NCBI GenBank assembly: GCA_030824495.1
Contig: JAVBXP010000033.1
Span: forward strand, 1-64,000
Length of the DNA: 64,000 nt
Direction: 5' to 3'
Origin: a bacterium
GTDB lineage: Bacteria > Pseudomonadota > Alphaproteobacteria > Caulobacterales > Caulobacteraceae
How positions within the stretch are numbered: position 1 is the first letter of the stretch; each line of letters begins with the position of its first letter. The translations under genes were made by a program, and so were the position numbers. A model generated the notes under the pieces. The model worked only from the letters and a program-made list of their open reading frames with translations. It had not been told where the DNA came from and did no database searches. Below, piece after piece: positions 42,906 to 52,017 of the stretch.

Positions 42906-45123
42906 GATCGATCGCGCGCGGCATGTCCTTCACCTTCTGCCCCCGGCCCGACAGGCTGGGATTGGTCATGAAGTACTCGTGCGCGGAGAAAGCGCCCGGG
43001 TGATCCCATGATGGATCGCGGGTATAGCGGCCGTCCGCGTCGAGCGTCCAGCTTTGCGCTTCGTCCTTGAGGTTGGCCACCATGATCTGTTGCAGGACCT
43101 GCTGGTGGACAGTGGGGTTCTCGACGGGCGTCAGGCACTCCACGCGGCGGTCGAGATTGCGCGGCATCCAGTCGGCCGACGAGATGAACACTCGGTTTTC
43201 CGCCGAGGGCATGGGCGCGCCATTGCCGAAGGCGACGATCCGCGCGTGCTCCAGGAACCGGCCGACGATCGACTTCACCCGGATATTTTCCGAGAGGCCC
43301 GGCACGCCGGGCCGCAGGCAGCAGATGCCGCGGATGACCAGGTCGATGGAGACCCCGGCCTGGCTCGCCTCGTAGAGGGCGTCGATGATGACCGGATCGA
43401 CCAGCGAGTTCAGCTTGGCCCAGATCGCGGCGGGCTTGCCGTCATGGGCGTTTTTGACCTCGCGCATGATGTAGGTCAGCAGGTCGGCCTTCATGGTCAG
43501 CGGCGAAGGCGACAGCTTCTCCAGGCCGTCGGGCCGCGCATAGCCGGTGATGAAGTTGAACAGGCGCGCGCTGTCGCGGCCCATGGCCGGGTCGCAGGTG
43601 AACAGCGACAGGTCAGTATAGATTCGCGCGGTGACCGGGTGGTAGTTGCCGGTGCCGAAGTGGCAATAGGTGCGAAGGGTGTCGCCTTCTTTCCGAACCA
43701 CCATCGATAGCTTGGCGTGCGTCTTGTATTCGACAAAGCCGAAGACGACGTGGACCCCGGCGCGCTCCAGGTCGCGCGCCCATTTCAGGTTCGCCTCCTC
43801 GTCGAAGCGGGCCTTGATCTCGACCAGTGCGGTGACGTTCTTGCCGTTCTCCGCCGCCTCGATCAGGGCCGCGACAATCGGGCTGTCCGACGAGGTCCGA
43901 TAGAGCGTCTGCTTGATCGCCAGGACGTTCGGATCGCGCGCAGCCTGACGCAGGAACTGGACCACCACGTCGAAGCTCTCGAACGGGTGGTGGACCAGGA
44001 TGTCCTTGTCGCGAATGGCCGCGAAGCAGTCGCCGCCATGATCGCGGATGCGCTCTGGGAAGCGGGCCTCGAACGGCTTGAACTTCAAGTCCGGCCGGTT
44101 GGCGGGGATAAGCTGGCTGAGTTCGTCCAGGCCGAGCAGGCCGTCGATGAGGATGATGTCCTCTTCCTTGGCGTGCAGGTTCTCGACGATGAAGGTCCGC
44201 AGTTCCTCGGGCATGCCGGCCTCGAGTTCGACCCGAACAACCGAGCCGAGGCGTCGTTGCTTCAATCGAACCTCGAACTCGCGGACGAGGTCTTCGGCCT
44301 CTTCCTCGATCTCGACGTCGCTATCGCGGATCAGGCGGAACACGCCCTGGGCCTCGATCTCGCTGTCTGGGAACAGATGGTCGAGGAACAGAGCTGTCAG
44401 ACTCTCCAGACTGATGAAGCGACGGTCGGGTCGCTTGCGACGGCTTGGGGCCGCCGGGAGCTCCCAGAAGCGCGCCACTTGGGCCGGGATCGGCACCAGG
44501 GCGTACAGGAGCCGGCCGTCAGACACGCGCTTCAGCTTCAGCACGATGCAGAAGGCGAGGTTGGGAATGAACGGGAACGGGTGGGCCGGGTCGATAGCCA
44601 GCGGGGTCAGGACCGGGAATACCCGGGTGACGAAGGTGGCTTCCAGCGCCTGCTTTTCGGCCGGCGTGACCTGCTCGGCGCCGACTACGATCAATCCCTC
44701 GTCGGCGATCTCGTCGCGCAGCCGCCGCCATTGGCCTTGCTGGTCGGCCATCAGGTTGGCCGCCTCGGCGTTGACGCGCACGAGTTGCTCGATCGGGGTA
44801 AGGCCGTCCTGGGAGACCACCCGAAGATCCTCGCGCGCCTGGGCCTTCAGGCCGGCGACGCGGACCATGTAGAATTCATCGAGGTTGTTGGCCGAGATCG
44901 ACAGGAACCGCAGCCGCTCCAACAGCGGATGGCGCGGATTCTTGCTCTCGTCCAGCACGCGCTCATTGAAGGCGAGCCAGGAGATTTCCCGGTTGAAGAA
45001 GCGTTCGGGCGAGCCGGCCAACTCGGAGTCCAGCGCCAGGGGCGCTTCGTCGGCGGGCCGCGGACCAGGGGCGGCGTAGGTCATGGATTCAGCGTCCGTA
45101 GGCATGGGTTGGTTCTGACCCAA
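42886..45123 (-). CDS. ppk: Polyphosphate kinase 1
   Basis: Reversible ATP-dependent synthesis of polyphosphate; 745 aa. Markers: [17 protein letters not shown] at the N-terminal domain, [49 protein letters not shown] with the phospho-accepting His, [19 protein letters not shown] and the Arg-rich [10 protein letters not shown]. The start could be ATG at 45105 rather than 45123. It lies between hda and ppx in the same direction. Confidence 0.96.
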   Translation of the reverse strand: MGQNQPMPTDAESMTYAAPGPRPADEAPLALDSELAGSPERFFNREISWLAFNERVLDESKNPRHPLLERLRFLSISANNLDEFYMVRVAGLKAQAREDLRVVSQDGLTPIEQLVRVNAEAANLMADQQGQWRRLRDEIADEGLIVVGAEQVTPAEKQALEATFVTRVFPVLTPLAIDPAHPFPFIPNLAFCIVLKLKRVSDGRLLYALVPIPAQVARFWELPAAPSRRKRPDRRFISLESLTALFLDHLFPDSEIEAQGVFRLIRDSDVEIEEEAEDLVREFEVRLKQRRLGSVVRVELEAGMPEELRTFIVENLHAKEEDIILIDGLLGLDELSQLIPANRPDLKFKPFEARFPERIRDHGGDCFAAIRDKDILVHHPFESFDVVVQFLRQAARDPNVLAIKQTLYRTSSDSPIVAALIEAAENGKNVTALVEIKARFDEEANLKWARDLERAGVHVVFGFVEYKTHAKLSMVVRKEGDTLRTYCHFGTGNYHPVTARIYTDLSLFTCDPAMGRDSARLFNFITGYARPDGLEKLSPSPLTMKADLLTYIMREVKNAHDGKPAAIWAKLNSLVDPVIIDALYEASQAGVSIDLVIRGICCLRPGVPGLSENIRVKSIVGRFLEHARIVAFGNGAPMPSAENRVFISSADWMPRNLDRRVECLTPVENPTVHQQVLQQIMVANLKDEAQSWTLDADGRYTRDPSWDHPGAFSAHEYFMTNPSLSGRGQKVKDMPRAIDHVAPRG

Positions 45124-45141
45124 CCCGAAATGTGCCGCAAG

Positions 45142-45816
45142 TCATCCATCGAAAAGGTCAAGATTCTCGCTATCATCTTCAAGAATCTGTCGCGCAAGTA
45201 TGCGCGAAATAGGGCGTTGTTCATCGTCGGCGGCCTCGTCCAGACGCTTTACGATCTCGCGAGCATAGGGGATCGACCTCTCCATGCGTCGCAACAGGTA
45301 GGGATAGACCTCCTTCGGTGCGCGAATGCTCCGCTCGCGGAAGAATTTCTTGAGCACGCCTTCCAGGACTTCGTCGTCCGGTTCCTCGATCTCGGCCACC
45401 AGCAGGGCGTTGAGCCGTGAGCGCAGGTCCGGCAATTCGGCGCGCCAGGCGGCCGGCGCCTCGCGCGCGGTCAGCAGCAGGCCGCCGCCCTCGCGCGCGG
45501 CCATATTGATCAGGTGAAAGAGGGCCTCGTCGTCGATCCCTTGATCGACGTCTTCCAGCAGGACGGGCCGACCCGCCGCTGCGGCGATGTCGGGCGAGGT
45601 TCGGTCAAGGATGATCGCGCCAGAGCGCGCGGCCCACTCGCGCGCCAGATGGGTCTTGCCGCTGCCGATCGGTCCGAACAGCGCCAGAGCGCCGCCGGGC
45701 CAGTTCGGCCAAAGATCCAGCGCGGCGATCGCCTGGGCGTTGGACGGGCCCTTGACGAAATCGCGGCGTGCAAAGGAGACGGGACGCCGGAGTTCCAGGC
45801 GCAATTGCCGTGTCAT
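45142..45816 (-). CDS. hda: DnaA-inactivating protein Hda (HdaA)
   Basis: AAA+ DnaA-like ATPase of 224 aa that, with the sliding clamp, promotes hydrolysis of DnaA-ATP (RIDA). The Walker A is GPIGSGKTH (48-56). LEDVD serves as a Walker B. The N-terminal RQLRLELRRPVSF resembles a clamp-binding QLxLxF motif. SIPYAREIVKRLD belongs to the lid. The ATG at 45816 gives the family length. The gene precedes ppk by 18 bases. Confidence 0.9.
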   Translation of the reverse strand: MTRQLRLELRRPVSFARRDFVKGPSNAQAIAALDLWPNWPGGALALFGPIGSGKTHLAREWAARSGAIILDRTSPDIAAAAGRPVLLEDVDQGIDDEALFHLINMAAREGGGLLLTAREAPAAWRAELPDLRSRLNALLVAEIEEPDDEVLEGVLKKFFRERSIRAPKEVYPYLLRRMERSIPYAREIVKRLDEAADDEQRPISRILARQILEDDSENLDLFDG

Positions 45817-46046
45817 GCGTCTGGCCCAACCAACTGAAACACCGCAGCAGTTTACCAAGCTGCCGCCCTCCGGTCGATGTGTGGGCGGCCGGGGCTTGGG
45901 GATGACTTGCCGAAACCGAGGACAACTTGGCGCTTGTCCCATGCCGCGCTCGGGCGACAACGCCTACAACGCAGAGATCGCTGGGGTGCAAATCGATATG
46001 GGTGACGAAGACCACAGCCACCTGATCAGTGGCCAGTAGGCCGCGC

Positions 46047-47237
46047 TTACTTGCTCTGCGTCGTGTCGGGCAGTCCGAGTATTCGCTTGGAGATGATGTT
46101 GTTCTGGATTTCGGACGAACCGCCAGCGATGGTCGAGGACTTGATCCGCAGATAGGCGCGGCCGGCGGCGCGTTCCTGCGGGCTGAACGCCTCGCCCTCC
46201 CAGCCGAGACCGTTCAGGCCCATGGCCTCGATCGTCATCTCGCAATGGTCGGTGTTGATGCGGGAGCTGGCGTTTTTCATGATCGAGGTGGCGGCGCTCG
46301 GACCGTTTTGGTTCCGGGCGTCCTCGGCCACCCGCTGGGTGGTCAAGGCGTAGGCCTTGGCGTCCATCTCCTGCTGGATCAGCCGGGCGCGGAAGTCTGG
46401 ATCGGCGAGTTCGCCGTCCTGATTTTGCCCGAAGTAGTCGATGGCCGCCGCGCGCAGCGCCGCAGGATTGGTCCGGCCCGGCCCGCCGGTTCCGCCCGAC
46501 AGCCCGTTCCGCTCATGCTGCAGCAACCGCTTGCCGACCGTCCATCCGCCGTTCAGCGGCCCGACCAGGTTTTCCTTGGGCACCTGGACATCGGTGAAGA
46601 ATGTTTCGCAGAAGGGCGAGGATCCAGAGATCAGCAGGATCGGCCGCGTCTCGACGCCTGGGCTGCGCATGTCGATCAGCAGGAAGCTGATGCCTTCGTG
46701 CTTGCGGGTCGGATCGGTGCGGACCAGGCAGAAGCACCAGTCGGCGTACTGGGCGCCGCTGGTCCAGATTTTGGAGCCGCTGACCAGGAAGTGATTGCCC
46801 ATGTCGATCGCCTTCGTCTGCAGCGAGGCGAGGTCGGATCCGGAGCCGGGCTCGGAGTATCCCTGACACCAGCGCAACTCGCCGCGCGCAATCGGCGGGA
46901 TGTGGCGCTGCTTCTGCTCCTCGTTCCCATATTCGAGCAGGGTCGGGCCGAACATCATGACGCCCATGCCGCCAATGGGATTCCAGGCCCCGAGCCGCGC
47001 CATCTCTTCGCGCAGGACGCGGGCCTGGCTCGCGGTCAGGCCGCCGCCGCCATAGGCCGCCGGCCAAGTGGGGACGCCCCACCCCTTAGCGGCGACGCGC
47101 TGCTTCCAGAGTTTGTAGTCGCCGTCTTCGGGCGTTGGAGCCTCGGCGTTCATCAGGCCGCCCTGGCCGTTCAGCGACGGTGGGAAGTTCGCCTCGAGCC
47201 AGGCGCGCGCGTCCTGCCGGAATGCTTCGGCGTCCAT
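46047..47237 (-). CDS. Acyl-CoA dehydrogenase family protein
   Basis: 396 aa. FAD-dependent acyl-CoA dehydrogenase of the FadE-like/pimeloyl-CoA-type group: WPAAYGGGGLTASQARVL, CQGYSEPGSGSDLASL, SGSKIWTSGAQYADWC, KRLLQHERNGLSGGTGG and the C-terminal SSTIAGGSSEIQNNIISKRILGLP (two blocks). The end motif is typical of the long-chain/steroid-related ACAD clade. It stands alone on the minus strand between hda and bpt, so substrate context is lacking. Confidence 0.92.
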   Translation of the reverse strand: MDAEAFRQDARAWLEANFPPSLNGQGGLMNAEAPTPEDGDYKLWKQRVAAKGWGVPTWPAAYGGGGLTASQARVLREEMARLGAWNPIGGMGVMMFGPTLLEYGNEEQKQRHIPPIARGELRWCQGYSEPGSGSDLASLQTKAIDMGNHFLVSGSKIWTSGAQYADWCFCLVRTDPTRKHEGISFLLIDMRSPGVETRPILLISGSSPFCETFFTDVQVPKENLVGPLNGGWTVGKRLLQHERNGLSGGTGGPGRTNPAALRAAAIDYFGQNQDGELADPDFRARLIQQEMDAKAYALTTQRVAEDARNQNGPSAATSIMKNASSRINTDHCEMTIEAMGLNGLGWEGEAFSPQERAAGRAYLRIKSSTIAGGSSEIQNNIISKRILGLPDTTQSK

Positions 47238-47320
47238 GATGGTCTCCCTGGTGAAGCTCTGGTGGCTTCGTGGGAGACATGTGAGAACCGGCGAGGCCGG
47301 CTGTCAACGATGCGGTATGG

Positions 47321-48085
47321 TCAGGCCTCGACCGGGCGGACGCGGTCGCGTGCCGACATCAGCGACCAACCCTCGGGCCGCAGGAGTTCGATGGGCGAGA
47401 AACGGACCTTGTAGTCCATCTTCTCCGAGCCCCGGACCCAGTAGCCCAGATAGACGTACGGGATTTCGGTGAGGCAGGCCTGGACCACGTGGTCCAGGAT
47501 CACGAACGAGCCCAGGCTGCGCTTGCCCATGGTCGGGTCGTAGAACGAATAGACGAGGCTCAGGCCGTCGCTCATCAGATCGACAAGCGCGCAGGCGATC
47601 AGATCGCCCGGCCCGCCGTCCTTCGACCGCAGGCGATACTCGATGATGTGGGTGCGGACCGCGGTGTCCTCGACCATGGCGACATAGTCGGGCCAGGTCA
47701 TCTCGGCCATGCCGCCATCGGCGTGACGGGTCAGCAGGTAGCGGCGGAGCAGGTCGAACTGCTCCATTGTGGCCTCGGCCTCGACCAGATGGCGTTCGAG
47801 GTCGCCGTTGCGCGCCAGGACCCGCCGTTCCGAGCGCGAGAAGGCGTAGTCCTTGGCCGGAATGCGGGCCGAGACACAGGCCGAGCAGCTCTCGCAGGCC
47901 GGGCGATAGGCGATGTTCTGCGAGCGCCGGAACCCAACCTGGGTGAGGCTGTCATTGACGTTCGCGCCGTCCGAGAGCGGCAAATGGGCGAAAACCTTTC
48001 GCTCGTGCCGATCCGGAAGGTACGGGCACGGGCTCGGCGCCGTCAGGAAGAACCTGAGTTGTCGTGTCGGAAAGTGCTGCGTCAC
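47321..48085 (-). CDS. bpt: Aspartate/glutamate leucyltransferase Bpt (N-degron pathway)
   Basis: 254 aa of the arginyltransferase/Bpt fold. It starts with TQHFPTRQLRFFLTAPSPCPYLPDRHERKVF (blocks), and has the cysteine-rich ACESCSACVSARIP characteristic of the ATE1/Bpt N-terminal region, and SFVILDHVV and YVYLGYWVRGSEKMDYK in the catalytic part. Bpt attaches Leu to N-terminal Asp/Glu, making substrates for ClpS-ClpAP degradation. It is preceded by motB on the same strand. Confidence 0.93.
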   Translation of the reverse strand: MTQHFPTRQLRFFLTAPSPCPYLPDRHERKVFAHLPLSDGANVNDSLTQVGFRRSQNIAYRPACESCSACVSARIPAKDYAFSRSERRVLARNGDLERHLVEAEATMEQFDLLRRYLLTRHADGGMAEMTWPDYVAMVEDTAVRTHIIEYRLRSKDGGPGDLIACALVDLMSDGLSLVYSFYDPTMGKRSLGSFVILDHVVQACLTEIPYVYLGYWVRGSEKMDYKVRFSPIELLRPEGWSLMSARDRVRPVEA

Positions 48086-48181
48086 GGACTTGCGATCGCT
48101 TTCGAACCACTGCGCCTGGGGAGATTAGGCGTCATCGAAAGCTCAGGCGCAAGGTCCCAAAATGTCAGCACCCAGCTTCCG

Positions 48182-49087
48182 TCACTGCAACCCGTGGTTT
48201 GGCGGCAGAACAGGCGCCTCGCGCAGCAGAACGATGGCGATGCGGCGATTGCCGGCGAGGGTCGGGTCGTCCGGGTACAGCGGCTCGGAGTTGGCCTTGC
48301 CGGACACCTGATAGACGCGGTCGGGGTCGACGCCAGCCGATTGCAGCACGCGGCGCGAAGCGTCGGCGCGGGCGGCCGACAACTGCCAGTCGCCGTCAGG
48401 CTTGGCCCCATCCACCGAGGCGTTGGTGTGGCCCGCGATGCTGATCCGATTGGGCAGCTGGTTCACGATCTTGGCCACGGCGCGCAACAACAGCTTGGCG
48501 CGATCATTGGGCTCGGCGCGGCCGGTGGCGAACATCGAGCGGCCTTCCTGATCCACGAGCTGGATGCGCAGGCCTTCCGGCGTCTGGTCGATCAGGATAT
48601 TTTTCGAAAGCTCGGCAAGTTCGGGCATGTCCTGCAGCGCTTGGCGCAGGGACTGGGCGGCGGAGGCGAAGGCGGCCTGTTCGCGTTGAAGGATCGCCTC
48701 GCGCAGGGCCTCAGTGGACGCCTCCGGAGACATTTCCTTGGCGGCGTCCTGCTGGGATCCGTCGTTCGGATTGGGCGATTCTGGGGCCATCTGTTCGATG
48801 ATCGCCTGTGACCCGGCGCCTTGAGCGCCGTCTTCGCCCAGGGCGGTGCCGCCCAGGATCCCGCCGGAGCCGGACGTGGATTCGGAGATGCTGGCCGGCG
48901 CGAAATAGTCGGCGATGCCGCGCTTTTGCTCCGGGCTGGTGGTGTTGATCAGCCACATCAAGAGGAAGAAGGCCATCATCGCGGTGACGAAGTCGGCATA
49001 AGCCACCTTCCAGGCGCCGCCATGGTGAGCGTGCCCTGCGGCCTTCTTGACCTTCTTGATCAGGATAGGCGCTTCGCCCATCGCCAT
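48182..49087 (-). CDS. motB: Flagellar stator protein MotB
   Basis: 301 aa from ATG 49087. A single membrane segment holds the proton-carrying Asp (residue 32) in the motif YADFVTAMMAFFLLMWL. A plug/linker region follows, then an OmpA-like peptidoglycan-binding domain with ISIAGHTNAS, WQLSAARADASRRVL and NRRIAIVLL. MotB anchors the stator to the wall and drives rotation with MotA; motA is not in this window. An upstream TTG at 49093 is a weaker start. A CtrA-like box lies upstream. Confidence 0.94.
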   Translation of the reverse strand: MAMGEAPILIKKVKKAAGHAHHGGAWKVAYADFVTAMMAFFLLMWLINTTSPEQKRGIADYFAPASISESTSGSGGILGGTALGEDGAQGAGSQAIIEQMAPESPNPNDGSQQDAAKEMSPEASTEALREAILQREQAAFASAAQSLRQALQDMPELAELSKNILIDQTPEGLRIQLVDQEGRSMFATGRAEPNDRAKLLLRAVAKIVNQLPNRISIAGHTNASVDGAKPDGDWQLSAARADASRRVLQSAGVDPDRVYQVSGKANSEPLYPDDPTLAGNRRIAIVLLREAPVLPPNHGLQ

Positions 49088-49135
49088 GTTCAAACCCCGT
49101 CCGCCCGATTCCAGCGGAGATTGGCGCGGGGCCCG

Positions 49136-49150
49136 TTAAGATGACGTTGA
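49136..49150. promoter_or_regulatory. CtrA-like box between motB and the divergent oxidoreductase gene
   Basis: TTAA-N7-TTGA, one mismatch from TTAA-N7-TTAA, about 50-63 bases upstream of the motB ATG. CtrA or a related regulator could time motB with the flagellar programme. A chance match cannot be ruled out. Confidence 0.4.
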
Positions 49151-49170
49151 GTTGAGAGAAGGACGTGCGG

Positions 49171-50025
49171 ATGAAAGTCGCTTTCGTTGGCCTGGGCGTT
49201 ATGGGCTTCCCCATGGCCGGTCACCTGGCCAAGGCGGGCCACGACGTCTCTGTGTTCAATCGCAGCCCGGAGAAGGCCCAGCGCTGGGCCACGGCGTACG
49301 GCGGCCGGGCCTGTGCGACGGCGGCGCAGGCGGCGGAAGCTGCGGAGATCGTCTTCCTGTGCGTTGGCAATGACGACGACGTGCGCGGCGTGGTCGCGGA
49401 CATTTTGCCGGCGATGGCTGCGGACGGCGTCGTCGTCGATCACACCACGACCTCGGCCAAGGTTGCGCGTGAAATGGCGGCCTTGGCGGACGAGGGCGGG
49501 CGTTGGTTCATCGACGCCCCGGTTTCCGGCGGCCAGGCGGGCGCGGAGAATGGTCAGTTGACCGTGATGTGCGGCGGCGAGACTGGCGCCTATGCACGCG
49601 CCGAACCGGTGATCGCCGCGTTCGCCAAGGCCTCGCGACTGATGGGCGGGCCGGGCGCGGGCCAGCTGACCAAGATGGTCAACCAGATCTGCATCGCCGG
49701 GATCGTCCAGGGCCTGGCTGAGGGCATGCACTTCGCCAAGCGCGCCGGGCTTGATCCGCTGGAGGTGGCGGCGGCGATCTCGAAAGGCGCGGCGCAATCC
49801 TGGCAGATGGACAATCGCTGGGGAACCATGGCGCAGGGGGAGTTCGACTTCGGCTTCGCCGTCGATTGGATGCGCAAGGATCTCGGCCTCGTGCTCGACG
49901 AGGCGCAGGCCAATGGCGCCAAGCTGGACATGACCGCCCTGGTGGATGGCTACTATGCCGAGGTCCAGGCTATGGGCGGGAACCGCTGGGACACTTCGAG
50001 CTTGGTGGCGCGCCTGGAGAAATAG
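49171..50025 (+). CDS. 3-hydroxyisobutyrate dehydrogenase-family NAD(P)-dependent oxidoreductase
   Basis: 284 aa from ATG 49171 (AAGGA 8 bases upstream). Rossmann motif GLGVMG (7-12) with the following NRSP loop, substrate loop DAPVSGGQAGA (115-125), and catalytic Lys 168 in GAGQLTKMVNQ. The family covers 3-hydroxyisobutyrate, tartronate-semialdehyde and glyoxylate/succinic-semialdehyde reductases; the substrate here is undetermined. A second member, more clearly part of valine breakdown, is at 54967-55860. Confidence 0.9.
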   Translation: MKVAFVGLGVMGFPMAGHLAKAGHDVSVFNRSPEKAQRWATAYGGRACATAAQAAEAAEIVFLCVGNDDDVRGVVADILPAMAADGVVVDHTTTSAKVAREMAALADEGGRWFIDAPVSGGQAGAENGQLTVMCGGETGAYARAEPVIAAFAKASRLMGGPGAGQLTKMVNQICIAGIVQGLAEGMHFAKRAGLDPLEVAAAISKGAAQSWQMDNRWGTMAQGEFDFGFAVDWMRKDLGLVLDEAQANGAKLDMTALVDGYYAEVQAMGGNRWDTSSLVARLEK

Positions 50026-50038
50026 CCCCTGCCTGGGG

Positions 50039-50428
50039 CTATGTCGCTGCTAGCCGCGGCAGCACCTGACGCTCCAGCAGTGGCGCGAAGCGGACGCTGG
50101 GCGGGGATTTCGGGTCGATCCAGAGCAGTTCTTCGATCTCGGCCTTCGCGATGGCGTCGCCGGCGACGACCGCCAGATAGATCGCACCATAGACGCGGGT
50201 GTCGGGCTCGTTAGCGGCGGGGGCGTCGAAGGTGCCGAGATGATCGGCGGTGATCAGGTCGCAGCCGATCTCCTCGCCCAATTCTCGCGAAAGGGCCGCG
50301 ATATCGCTTTCGCCCGCCTCCCGCTTACCGCCAGGCAGCATGAAGGCGCTCGTGCCGCGCTTGCGGACGGTCAGGACGCGGCCGCCGACGTCGCGAATGA
50401 CCCCGGCGACGATCTCTACGGCTTTCAC
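50039..50428 (-). CDS. Nudix hydrolase
   Basis: 129 aa with a full Nudix box at about 34-56: G-x5-E (GKREAGE), x7, then RELGEEIG, matching GX5EX7REUXEEXGU. The N-terminus (VEIVAGVIRDVGGRVLTVRKRG) resembles MutT-like pyrophosphatases acting on oxidised nucleotides, but dinucleotide or ADP-sugar substrates are possible. Its ATG overlaps the hemB stop (ATGA), so it is the third gene of membrane protein-hemB-Nudix. Confidence 0.88.
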   Translation of the reverse strand: MKAVEIVAGVIRDVGGRVLTVRKRGTSAFMLPGGKREAGESDIAALSRELGEEIGCDLITADHLGTFDAPAANEPDTRVYGAIYLAVVAGDAIAKAEIEELLWIDPKSPPSVRFAPLLERQVLPRLAAT

Positions 50429-51435
50429 GCGCCCAGCATCTTCGCCGCGCGTGGCGCGAAATAGGTGATGACCCCCGCAGCGCCGGCGCGCTTGAAGGCG
50501 CCCAGGCTTTCCAGAATGGCGCGCTCCTCGTCGATCCAGCCGTTCTGGGCCGCAGCCATGATCATCGCGTACTCGCCAGACACCTGGAATGCGAAGGTCG
50601 GCATCTGGAAGGTCTCGACCACCCGACTGACGATGTCGAGATAGGGCATGCCTGGCTTGACCATGACCATGTCGGCGCCCTCGGCGATGTCGAGGGCGAC
50701 CTCGCGCAGGGCTTCTTCGGTGTTGGCCGAGTCCATCTGGTAGGTTTTCTTGTCGATCGGCGCGCCGCCGGTGCCGAGCTTTCCCGAGCCGATGGCGTCG
50801 CGATAAGGGCCGTAGAAGGCCGAGGCGAACTTGGCGGCGTAGGACATGATCATCGTGTCCTGCAGGCCGGCGCCTTCAAGCGCGGTGCGCAGGGCGGCGC
50901 AGCGGCCGTCCATCATGTCGGAGGGGGCCAGGATGTCGCAGCCCGCCTGGGCTTGGATCAGGCCCTGTTCCACCAGGCGCTCAATGGTCGGATCGTTGGC
51001 GATCTTGCCGTTCTCGATGACGCCATCGTGGCCGTGATCGGTGAAGGGGTCGAGCGCGACGTCGCACATGATCCCGACCTCGGGGGCCGCGTCCTTCATG
51101 GCCTTGATCGCGTTGGCGATGACGCCGTTCGGATCGGCGGCCTGGGAGCCGAGCGCGTCCTTCTTGGAGCCGTCGATGTGCGGGAAGATGGCGATGGCCG
51201 GGATGCCAAGCTTGCGGGCCTCGACGGCGGCCTTGGCGCACTCCTTGACCGACAGGCGTGAGACGCCGGGCATCGAAGCGACGGGAACCTCGCCATCGCC
51301 CTCGTGAACGACCATGGACCAGATGAGGTCCGCCGGGGTCAGGACGCTTTCGCGCACCATGCGGCGGATCCAGTCGGCCTGGCGCAGGCGGCGCAGGCGG
51401 AGGGCGGGGTAGGCGGCGAGGGGGGCAGGGCTCAT
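50425..51435 (-). CDS. hemB: Delta-aminolevulinic acid dehydratase (porphobilinogen synthase)
   Basis: Condenses two ALA molecules to porphobilinogen in haem synthesis. The ATG at 51435 gives 336 aa, the normal size. Motifs: YPALRLRRLRQADWIR at the N-terminus, CDVALDPFTDHGHDG, SDMMDGR, MSYAAKFASAFYGPYRDA with one Schiff-base Lys, and MVMVKPGMPYLD with the second Lys. The metal site is the Asp-rich (magnesium) type with CDVALDPF rather than three zinc cysteines. It overlaps both neighbours by four bases. Confidence 0.96.
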   Translation of the reverse strand: MSPAPLAAYPALRLRRLRQADWIRRMVRESVLTPADLIWSMVVHEGDGEVPVASMPGVSRLSVKECAKAAVEARKLGIPAIAIFPHIDGSKKDALGSQAADPNGVIANAIKAMKDAAPEVGIMCDVALDPFTDHGHDGVIENGKIANDPTIERLVEQGLIQAQAGCDILAPSDMMDGRCAALRTALEGAGLQDTMIMSYAAKFASAFYGPYRDAIGSGKLGTGGAPIDKKTYQMDSANTEEALREVALDIAEGADMVMVKPGMPYLDIVSRVVETFQMPTFAFQVSGEYAMIMAAAQNGWIDEERAILESLGAFKRAGAAGVITYFAPRAAKMLGA

Positions 51436-51911
51436 GGGCGCGCGCTGTGGCCCATCCCTCGCTCGGAAGCAAGCCTGACGAAGCCCAAAGCCGGCGCCAG
51501 GACGAGCCAGAGGCCTCCCAGGGCCGAGAACAGGGCGCAAGAGGCCAGTAGGACTATCAAGGTTCCGTCAACGGTGACGTTCGAGAGGTCCAGCTTCACG
51601 TTGTCGTGCAAATCCCAGCCGGGGACCTGGGTGAACTGGAAGACCTCGCTGGTGACGCGGATCATCACGCCGAGGAAACTGACCCCGGCGGCCAGCGCCA
51701 GGCAGAACGCGACCCAGAAGACCCGGATCTGGAATTTGTAGTGAGAGCGAATGGTCTGCGGCGCCTCGTCCTGTTGGGAGTAGGCGATGATGGCCGCGAT
51801 CAGGGCGGGGACGCCGGCGAAGAACACCGAGGCAAACAGCAGCCCGTAATTAATGAAGGCGAGATTTCGCACGGACTCGCTTGCACGACCGCCGACAGCT
51901 TCATGCGCCAT
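51432..51911 (-). CDS. DUF4870-like membrane protein upstream of hemB
   Basis: 159 aa with an N-terminal cytosolic part and about four hydrophobic segments (NYGLLFASVFFAGVPALIAAIIAY, CLALAAGVSFLGVMIR, LLASCALFSALGGLWLVLAP as regions). The central SHYKFQIRVFW matches the HxxFQxR pattern of DUF4870-type proteins. The stop overlaps the hemB start (ATGA), suggesting it is expressed with haem synthesis. Function unknown. Confidence 0.8.
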   Translation of the reverse strand: MAHEAVGGRASESVRNLAFINYGLLFASVFFAGVPALIAAIIAYSQQDEAPQTIRSHYKFQIRVFWVAFCLALAAGVSFLGVMIRVTSEVFQFTQVPGWDLHDNVKLDLSNVTVDGTLIVLLASCALFSALGGLWLVLAPALGFVRLASERGMGHSARP

Positions 51912-52017
51912 TCAAAGACCCCGAAGAAAGGCGCGCGCTCGAGCGCCGCGTCGTTGACAGGTTGCGCCAGCGGGGCGACTTGCTCAAGTCAGCCTCTGCA
52001 GACGTGAGTTCGAGCGC

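Noticed and set aside
46029..47414. 461-codon plus-strand frame opposite the acyl-CoA dehydrogenase
   Set aside because: Antisense shadow; the opposite strand has complete ACAD motifs.
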